DNA of 32,906 bases, taken from Emiliania huxleyi CCMP1516. Taxonomy: Eukaryota; Haptophyta; Isochrysidales; Noelaerhabdaceae. Made by a program: the position numbers and the translations under genes. The notes beneath the pieces were generated by a model that was given only the letters and a program-made list of their open reading frames with translations, was not told where the DNA came from and did not search any database. Within the stretch, counting starts at the first letter, position 1, and each line of letters opens with the position of its first letter. Location: NCBI RefSeq assembly GCF_000372725.1, contig NW_005198030.1, forward strand, positions 30,075-62,980, in the 5' to 3' direction. Shown piece after piece: positions 27,021-32,906 of the stretch.

Positions 27021-28157
27021 CTACCTGACCAGCTTGAGCAAGCTCGTGTACGCCGCGTTCAGCTCATAGACGGACGGGCGTCCCGCCAGCTCCTCCTCGG
27101 TTGCGGCGTCAGGGTGCAGCTCGCGCGACCGAAGGCGGAACTGCGCCCGCAGCGCCTTTTCGTCCAGCGCGAGCAGGTCGTCCTCGCTCACAGCCTCGAA
27201 GCCCAGCAGCGCTAGGTCGGACTCGAAGAGACGGAGGCGCCCGAGCCGCTCACGCGCCTCGGCAGCCTGCTGCAGCTCACGCTTCTTCTCCTCCGCCGCA
27301 TCGGCGTCCATCAGCCCGGCGGCGGCGGCGGCGTTGACGGCAGCCTCGGCCGCCTGCGTCGCCGCGACGTCGCTCAGCGGGCGCGGTCTCTGGACACGCA
27401 ATGCTTCTTCTGCCGCCTCCCGCTTCTGCCGCAGCTCCTGGTCGCGCCGCTCCGCAGCCGCGCGCTCTGCCGCCGCCGCCTCTGCCGCCGCCGCGGCCGC
27501 AGCCTCAGCCGCCGCCGCCGCCGCCTCTGCCGCCGCGCGCTCGCGCGCGGCGGCCGCCTCGGCCTCGGCATTGGCCTCCGCAGCCACCGCCGCCTCGCGC
27601 GCCTCGCGCGCCTCGCGCTCCGACTTTGACTCGCCGAACAGGCTGGAGAGCAGCGCCTTGCCCGCCGTCTCTGCGACTGCGGCGCCAACCTCGATGCCGA
27701 CGGCCACGCCAACCGAGCCGAGCGCTGAGAGCGGATTCTCCTTCTCCCACGCCTCCAGCGCCGCCGCCGCCGCGTCGAGGTCCGCCGTCGCCGAAGCCAG
27801 CTCATGCTCCGCGGCCGACGCCGCGGCGGCCGCCTCGTCCGCAACCTTTTGGGCGGCCGCCGATCGGCTTGCCGCCGCCCGTGCCTCTGCAGCGCACCTC
27901 TCCGCTGTCTGTGCTTCAGCCTCGCGCCGCTCCGCCGCAGCAGCCAGCTCGTCCTTTGCAGCCGCCACCCGCGCCTTGGCTGCAAGCTTGTCCTTCTGAA
28001 GCGACGCGGTCGGTGGCGGCGGCGATGGTTCAGGTGTCGCGATCGGCGCACGCGAGCGCGGACGCTGCGCTCGTGGGCGCAAAGCGACGTTCAGACCACT
28101 AGCTTGGAGGAGGAGGAGGGTGCTGACGGCAGTGATGCCCCGGCTCATTCGCGTCAT
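27021..28157 (-). CDS. Secreted or plastid-targeted protein with C-terminal J domain
   Basis: A 378-residue protein from ATG 28157. The N terminus MTRMSRGITAVSTLLLLQAS followed by GLNVALRPRAQ is a clear signal peptide; with the basic Ser/Pro-rich stretch after it, it could be a bipartite signal for a secondary plastid. Residues 60-270 are Ala/Glu/Arg-rich coiled coil, interrupted by a small hydrophobic patch (LGSVGVAVGIEVGAAVAETA). The last 70 residues form a divergent J domain: LALLGFEAVSEDDLLALDEK, then LRAQFRLRSRELHPDA with HPD at 348-350, and YELNAAYTSLLKLV. An Hsp70 partner role is inferred. The open frame upstream of 28157 lacks coding character. It is the second gene here with its J domain at the C terminus. 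Confidence 0.78.
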   Translation of the reverse strand: MTRMSRGITAVSTLLLLQASGLNVALRPRAQRPRSRAPIATPEPSPPPPTASLQKDKLAAKARVAAAKDELAAAAERREAEAQTAERCAAEARAAASRSAAAQKVADEAAAAASAAEHELASATADLDAAAAALEAWEKENPLSALGSVGVAVGIEVGAAVAETAGKALLSSLFGESKSEREAREAREAAVAAEANAEAEAAAARERAAAEAAAAAAEAAAAAAAEAAAAERAAAERRDQELRQKREAAEEALRVQRPRPLSDVAATQAAEAAVNAAAAAGLMDADAAEEKKRELQQAAEARERLGRLRLFESDLALLGFEAVSEDDLLALDEKALRAQFRLRSRELHPDAATEEELAGRPSVYELNAAYTSLLKLVR

Positions 28158-28747
28158 TTCGAGAAGGATCCGGCGCGGAGGATGTTCTCTCGCTCTGCAA
28201 GCACAATTCACGCCGCAAGAGACGACAGGGTTGCCAGGTGAGAGCGAATGGCGCGGTTCACGCCTCGCACAACAACAGTCAACAGAGAGAGAGATGCGCT
28301 CTGCATGGTGGGACATAAAAGAGAGCGAGTACTTGGGCGAGTAGGCCTTGCGGTCGACGCTGCCGCGCGCGACTTTGCGCGCAAGGCGGCGCAGCTTGAG
28401 AACGGCGGTGGGCGAGAAGCCGCCGCCGAACGTCTCGTGGAGCAGCAGGGGTTGAAGTTGTTGCGCTTGACAAAGATCGCGTCGTGTGGTAGAAACCATG
28501 TTTGTTTGTGCGTGTCCCCGCGCGTGGCACGGGAGGCTGCGGGCATCGCTGCGGCAAAAGCGCCCGTCATCTGCTTTGCTTTCGCCCGCGTTGTACGACA
28601 ACTTTCGGTTTATCATAGCCGCCGAACTTTTTTACCTCGCTGTTTCTTTAAAGGCGTCTCGCTGCTGCGTATTCTCGTATTATCGTCGAGTAGTTGCGTG
28701 GGGGCGGTACGTATTCTCGTATCACTAGCTAGTGTCGTGTCCACTAG
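28158..28747. other. Intergenic, no supported gene
   Basis: This is the 5' flank of the J-domain gene. The open frame that extends that gene upstream is not protein-like. No repeat was found before the structured units start at 28748. Confidence 0.4.
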
Positions 28748-28963
28748 CTCCGAGTAGAGGGGGGGCGCTCCGCAGCTAGGGGAAACACAAAGCGCAGACT
28801 AACCCTCGGAGAGTATTCTTTAGTTCCGAGTAGAGGGGGCGCTCCGCAGCTAGGGGAAACCCAAAGCGCAGACTAACACTCGGAGAGTATTCTTTAGCTC
28901 CGAGTAGAGGGTGCGTTTTCTGCAGTTAAGGGGAAACCCGGTACACGGAGCCAACCCTCGGAG
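28748..28963 (+). repeat. Three tandem structured repeat units
   Basis: The units are 28748-28811, 28824-28885 and 28898-28963 (spacing 76 and 74 bp). Each is bounded by (C/T)TCCGAG and CTCGGAG and contains GGGGAAAC near its centre. In the first two, GCGCT pairs with AGCGC; in the second, GGG-GAAA-CCC forms a tetraloop hairpin. A single relative lies at 7873-7935. Confidence 0.65.
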
Positions 28964-29115
28964 ACCCGTGTTATGGCCCTGCGACCGCGCACCCCCCAGG
29001 GCTAGGGCTCTCTTGCCCGCAACCCGATACCGATCATCCGGCCCGCTGGGTGCGCTTCTTAGCTCCCCGGCCCTGGATGTGAGGTTAATGACTGCACTCC
29101 AAGTGCTCCAAGTGC
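28964..29115 (+). repeat. Shared 3' tail of a dispersed element
   Basis: Matches 7936-8104 nearly throughout and ends in the same GACTGCAC plus CTCCAAGTG tandem tail. The ORFs that precede this tail at 6.4-7.9 kb are missing here. Confidence 0.65.
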
Positions 29116-29350
29116 CGTATCTAAGAATGTCACTTAGGTTGTGTCTTTTCTTTCTTTCTTTCTTTGACGCGAGGTGGCATGAAGCTTGCAGCGAGAATCG
29201 GCGAGGAAGTGATGAGAGATAGGAAGAGGCAGACGCCCAAGGGTGGGCGACGGCTAGCAACACACTCCTCTCCTTAAAATCCCCTGTGTGGTGGCGGCGT
29301 GCCGTCCGTCCTCCCATCCCTATCCCTGGTGTGGATGGTTTTTTTCGCGG

Positions 29351-29550
29351 TACCGCGGCGGGATATGGCGGGATATGGCGGGATATGGCGGGATACCGGG
29401 AGATACCGGGAGATACCGGGAGACACCAGGAGATACGAGATACGGGCAGATACGGGCAGATACGGGCAGATACGGGCAGATACGGGGAGATGCGAGGAGA
29501 TGCAAGGAGATACGGGGAGATACAGTCAGATATTGGAGAGATACATCAAG
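29351..29550 (+). repeat. 10-bp minisatellite, GATACGGGNA type
   Basis: About twenty 10-bp units grade from GGGATATGGC through GGGAGATACC to GATACGGGCA and GGAGATGCAA. The order of variants suggests stepwise expansion. Open frames across it (YGGIWRDMAG-type) are by-products. Confidence 0.85.
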
Positions 29551-29984
29551 ATACCGCAAAAAAAACGTCCACACTAGGACTATCCCTCCCTTGGGTTGTC
29601 TGTTTTCTTTCTTTCTTTTTCTGTGACTTTTGTGGCGTGCTAGTCCGTGCCAGTCTGCTGTGAGAGGGGCTTTTATTCGTAGAATTCTTTTCTTGCATAA
29701 TTCTTTTTCTGACGTTCCAGCCAAAGAATTCCACCTGGAAAAAGAAAAGATACTCCCGCGCTAGGCCGTCGGCCCATTGCACGCTCGCTCAGTGCACGCT
29801 CCTGAGTGCTGATGAGTTGTGAGAGAAGCTGCGTGAGGGCAGCTGGTACGCGGTGCAGGAACTTACCGGGTTTTATGTGGGCGCACGGTTTCTTTCCAGT
29901 GTCGATGCCAGTGACAGGCCAGTGCATATGTGCATTCAGTCAGACCCCAGAGTTGTGCATGAATGCGAAAGGTCGATGCCTGGG
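29551..29984. other. Intergenic, repeat-derived
   Basis: A T/C-rich dispersed block at 29577-29620 is followed by sequence with two AATTCTTTT stretches around 29682-29706. No supported gene. Confidence 0.4.
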
Positions 29985-30873
29985 GGAGGGTGTAGAGGAT
30001 GTAGAGTGTAGAGCGCTGTAGAGCTGTAGAGATGTAGAGCGCTCTGGAGCGCTGTAGAGCTGTAGAGCTCTACATCCGCCGCGTGACGAGGCGCCTGCGT
30101 TTGTAGAGCGATGTAGAGCGCGGTTTTGCTGTAGAGTTTGTTGTAGACAAGAGGCTCTACAGCCAAACCGCCGGGAAGGCAGTAACTCAAAGAGGTCGAG
30201 TCGCACTAATGGGGTGTCTCCGAGCTTACTGGAGCTCTGATGGACGGCCCTGACTATCCCTGACACACAGAGAGTCACTCTGACGGCACACAACACCCTA
30301 TAACTGCGTCATGACCAGCCTGCCATGCGTCGCCGGTGCCGCATTCGTCGCAGTGCTTCTTTAGCAGGCGGTGGACTGTCGGCTGCGAGGACGGTCGCAT
30401 TTTGCGCGAGGCGAGGCGAGCATTGCTGCGCGTTGCATGCGCCATGACTCGCGCCAGCGCGTGCGGGAGCCCCTGGCTGAGCGTTGAGTCCAGGCGAGTT
30501 GCGCTGGCCACTATCGCTACGCCGAGCCGAGCTGACGCGCCGAGGCGCCGGCCAGTCGCAGCCGTGAGGCATGCCACAGCAGCAGAGGCACGCCACCTGC
30601 CACCCATTGGGCGGGCAGACAGAAGGCCAGGGCAGCACTGGCAGGTGCAACGCGCCTCATGTCGGAGAGCGAACGGGCCTCGTTCGCCGCTTATGATGTA
30701 GAGTTTGTTGTAGAGATTTCACGTTGTAGAGCGCCTCTACATCGCTCTACAACGCAGGCGCCTCGTCACGCGGCGGATGTAGAGCTCTACAGCTCTACAG
30801 AGCGCTCCAGAGCGCTCTACATCTCTACAGCTCTACAGCGCTCTACACTCTACATCCTCTACACCCTCCCTCC
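29985..30873. mobile_element. Foldback element with GTAGAGC-repeat arms
   Basis: The left arm (about 29985-30118) and right arm (about 30735-30873) are near-perfect inverted copies made largely of TGTAGAGC-type units, and both include CATCCGCCGCGTGACGAGGC or its complement. A TGTAGAGTTTGTTGTAGA word occurs in direct orientation at about 30130 and 30697, just inside the arms. The roughly 540-bp core contains a minus frame (30607-30275) with HRLLKKHCDECGTGDAWQAG that is mildly protein-like but unrecognised. No transposase is seen. Confidence 0.55.
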
Positions 30874-31689
30874 AGGTCGATGCCTCCACGCCAAAGCGGC
30901 GAGCAAGCGAATAGAAAATAATCAAATGACGATCGGCCGTCGAACGATCCCGAGGCACGAGGGTCGTCGGTTGAGCTAGGGAGCCTGGCGATGGACGCCA
31001 CCGCGACCCCTCGTGGCATCTCTCTCGCCGTCGGCGAGCTAGGGGCTCGCGGACGGCCGAATTAATATAGATGTATTGAACGAATAGTTTGACGTGCGTC
31101 CGTCTGTCGGATCATCCGACAAGGTAGAGCGCACCCACGGCTTGTCTTGTTTTGGGGTCGAGGGACCTCACCTTTCCCCCCTTTTTGCAATTAACAATGC
31201 TTTGGAATCTATGTGTGGACATGACCTCGAGTGGATCCCCCTCTCCGACGCTTGCCCCCTCTCCTGACGCGCACCCCGCGCAGACGGCGCTCCGGGACAG
31301 ACGGAGCAGGCAGCGACCGCGCGCGCGGTCTCTGCTCCGCCCCTCCGTCCGTCGCGCGCGCCGCGCGCGCGCTGCGCCGCTGCCGCCGCGCCCCCCTCGC
31401 CGTCTGTTTCCCGCCGTACTCGAGTATGGTGTGCGGTGCGCGCAGCGCACACAGCAGCCTCCCCACCCCCCTACCCACCCCGTCGCGCCGCCGCCGCCGC
31501 CCCCGCCGCCGCCGCCGCCCCCGCTGTAGCGTTTGGGGGGCGACTGGCGACGGCAAAAATGCAAGCCACCCCAGGCAGTTAGAGTTTACTTGAAAAAAGA
31601 AAAAGATCGGCCGCGCCTGTCCTTTCGCGCTTTGACCCTGGCTTTGACCGTCGGAGACATCAGAATCACGGGAGACCGGGCACGTCTGG
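30874..31689. other. Intergenic upstream of the PhnZ-PhnY fusion
   Basis: No supported gene. An AT-richer stretch with GAATTAATATAGATG lies at about 31059-31073, a small GTCGGATCATCCGAC palindrome at about 31107-31121, and a GCC/CCG triplet run at 31484-31525. The promoter of the fusion gene is probably here. Confidence 0.4.
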
Positions 31690-32906
31690 ATGCCCGCTCG
31701 GACCGCGCTCGTCCATCGCTCGCTCTCCACCGCGCTCAACCATCGCTCGCTCGCGCTCGTCCATCGCTCGCTCTCCACCGCGCTCGCCCACCGCTCGCTC
31801 TCCACCGCGCTCGCCCACCGCTCGCTCTCCACCGCGCTCGCCCACCGCTCGCTCTCCACCGCGTTCGTCCAGCCCGCGCTCCGGCCGCTCTCTGCGGAGG
31901 ACGCGTCCGACGTGGAGGCTGTGGTGGACGCTTCGGCGCGACGGCTCTTCAGCCTGTTCGAGCGCCACGGCAGCAGCGACTACATCGGCGAGCCAATGTC
32001 CATCACGGAGCACTCCGTGCAGACGGCAAACGCGGCGCTCAAGGCGGGCGAGACGGACATGGCCGTGCTCGCCTGCCTGCTTCACGACGTGGGCCACCTC
32101 TGCGGGCTGGAGGCGGGCCACGCGCCAGGCATGGGAGGCTGCGGGACGCCCGACCATGAGCGGATCGGCGCGGACTTCCTCGGCGCGCTCGGCCTGCCGC
32201 AGGACATCGCCTACCTGTGCCACCACCACGTCGGCGCAAAGCGGTACCTGTGCGCCACGGTGCCGGGCTACGAGGAGCGGCTCTCCGAGGCGAGCAGCGT
32301 GACCCTGCAGCACCAGGGCGGGCCAATGTCGCCGGCGGAGGTTGCGGCGGCCGACGCCGACCCTCGCTGGCCGCTCGTGCTGCGGATGCGACGGTACGAC
32401 GAGGCGGGCAAGGACCCGCACGCAGCAGCGACGAGCCCTCGCGACTTCGAGGCGCCGCTCCGCGCTGCCTTGCGCGCGTCGGTCGTCCAGCAGCTCGACG
32501 CCGCCGCCGCCTCGCCGCTCGCGTACCCGCTCTCTCCCTTTGCAAGCGGCTACCTGCTCTCGCAGGAGCAGCTCCGCTTCTGGGACGAGCAGGGGTACCT
32601 GACGCTGCGGCAGGCGCTGCCGCCAGCGACGGCGGCCGCGCTCTCGGCGATGGCGGACGAGGCGGCCGCGCTGCCGCGCGGCGCGTGCTACCCGTGGCTG
32701 CTGCACGACGAGAGGTCGAGGGTCGACGGGGAGGTGCGGATCTGCCGCGTCGAGAACTTTGTCAAGCACCACCGTGGCTGGGGCGAGGTCGGGCTCGGAC
32801 TCTTGCAGCAGCTCGTCACGCAGGCCTTCCGCGCGCCGGCGGTCCTCTTCAAGGACAAGATCAACTTCAAGGGGCCGGGCGGCGGCGGCTTCCTCGCCCA
32901 TCAGGA
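31690..32906 (+). CDS. PhnZ-PhnY fusion: HD-domain oxygenase plus PhyH-type dioxygenase (3' end missing)
   Basis: The frame is open from ATG 31690 to the window edge (405 complete codons). Residues 1-68 have eight Arg and no acidic residue: a mitochondrial-type presequence. Residues 70-270 match PhnZ, the mixed-valence diiron oxygenase that cleaves (R)-2-amino-1-hydroxyethylphosphonate to glycine and phosphate. Seen are Y98 and E101 in DYIGEP, H108, LLHDVGH with H132/D133/H136, H156, H180 and K184 in HHHVGAKRYL, S202/T205/Q209 in ASSVTLQHQGGPM, and D237. Spacing equals PhnZ Y24, E27, H34, H58/D59/H62, H80, H104, K108, S126/T129/Q133 and D161 (recalled from published structures). From about 287 a PhyH-type Fe(II)/2-oxoglutarate domain begins (FWDEQGYLTLRQALPP) and reaches KDKINFKGPGGGGFLAHQ, ending inside the expected HxD motif. 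PhnY performs the preceding hydroxylation. A related substrate such as the N-trimethyl analogue cannot be excluded. Confidence 0.85.
   Translation, partial: MPARTALVHRSLSTALNHRSLALVHRSLSTALAHRSLSTALAHRSLSTALAHRSLSTAFVQPALRPLSAEDASDVEAVVDASARRLFSLFERHGSSDYIGEPMSITEHSVQTANAALKAGETDMAVLACLLHDVGHLCGLEAGHAPGMGGCGTPDHERIGADFLGALGLPQDIAYLCHHHVGAKRYLCATVPGYEERLSEASSVTLQHQGGPMSPAEVAAADADPRWPLVLRMRRYDEAGKDPHAAATSPRDFEAPLRAALRASVVQQLDAAAASPLAYPLSPFASGYLLSQEQLRFWDEQGYLTLRQALPPATAAALSAMADEAAALPRGACYPWLLHDERSRVDGEVRICRVENFVKHHRGWGEVGLGLLQQLVTQAFRAPAVLFKDKINFKGPGGGGFLAHQ
31714..31869 (+). repeat. 27-bp minisatellite encoding HRSLSTALA in the presequence
   Basis: Six units, one shortened to 21 bp, encode HRSLSTALN, HRSLALV, HRSLSTALA three times and HRSLSTAFV. 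All keep the frame, so copy number could vary without breaking the enzyme. Confidence 0.85.

Noticed and set aside
27374..28102. Long frames on both strands over the second J-domain gene
   Set aside because: They are frame shadows of its Ala/Glu/Arg coiled coil; only the 28157-27021 frame has a signal peptide and an HPD motif.
31666..32901. 411-codon open frame on minus
   Set aside because: Antisense shadow of the PhnZ-PhnY fusion; the plus frame carries complete catalytic motifs.

Overview
The window looks like nuclear DNA of a GC-rich unicellular alga, most likely a haptophyte (Emiliania/Gephyrocapsa/Prymnesium type). This is inferred from GC-biased third codon positions, short introns that mostly start with GC rather than GT, eukaryote-only genes (SART1/Snu66, Aha1/Hch1, PhLP2, FYVE, CCCH proteins), and dense minisatellites and foldback repeats between compact genes. 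It is not bacterial: there are no operon-style ribosome binding sites, and several genes need splicing.

Layout. 1-413 (-) is the start of a charged unknown protein that runs off the left edge, head to head with a membrane-anchored J-domain protein (513-1157 +). A broken or spliced glycosyltransferase-like gene follows (1532-2430 -). Next come a five-finger CCCH RNA-binding protein (3858-5636 +) and a small unknown protein (5817-6122 -). 6370-8104 looks like the 3' part of a mobile element: an FHA-like ORF, an overlapping zinc-ribbon ORF in the -1 frame, and a 3' tail found again at 28.7-29.1 kb. 8.1-9.2 kb is palindromic and minisatellite DNA.

9.6-14.2 kb is the densest gene block: an alpha/beta hydrolase, a phosducin-like protein and SART1, all on + with gaps of only 80-90 bp. 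Facing them is an Aha1/Hch1-type Hsp90 co-chaperone (14745-15410 -), then a ZZ-finger protein (15816-17258 -) enclosed by inverted 12-mers, and a polytopic HTTM/carboxylase-like membrane protein (18591-20354 -). 20.4-22.5 kb is nested repeats. 22597-23955 (+) encodes a FYVE protein with membrane segments. 24304-26102 is a 1.8 kb palindromic element bounded by TTAA, followed by an unrecognised gene fragment, a second J-domain protein (27021-28157 -), tandem structured repeat units, and a second foldback element (29985-30873).

The most notable gene is at the right edge (31690 to the end, +). It is an in-frame fusion of a PhnZ-type HD oxygenase, with every iron- and substrate-binding position I can recall conserved, and a PhnY/PhyH-type 2-oxoglutarate dioxygenase. 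It is preceded by a mitochondrial-type presequence built from a 27-bp minisatellite. In bacteria the two enzymes act in sequence to turn 2-aminoethylphosphonate into glycine and phosphate. One eukaryotic polypeptide may therefore carry a complete oxidative phosphonate-degrading pathway. The fusion cuts off at the dioxygenase iron motif, so the second half is unproven. All function calls are made by eye; no database search was run.
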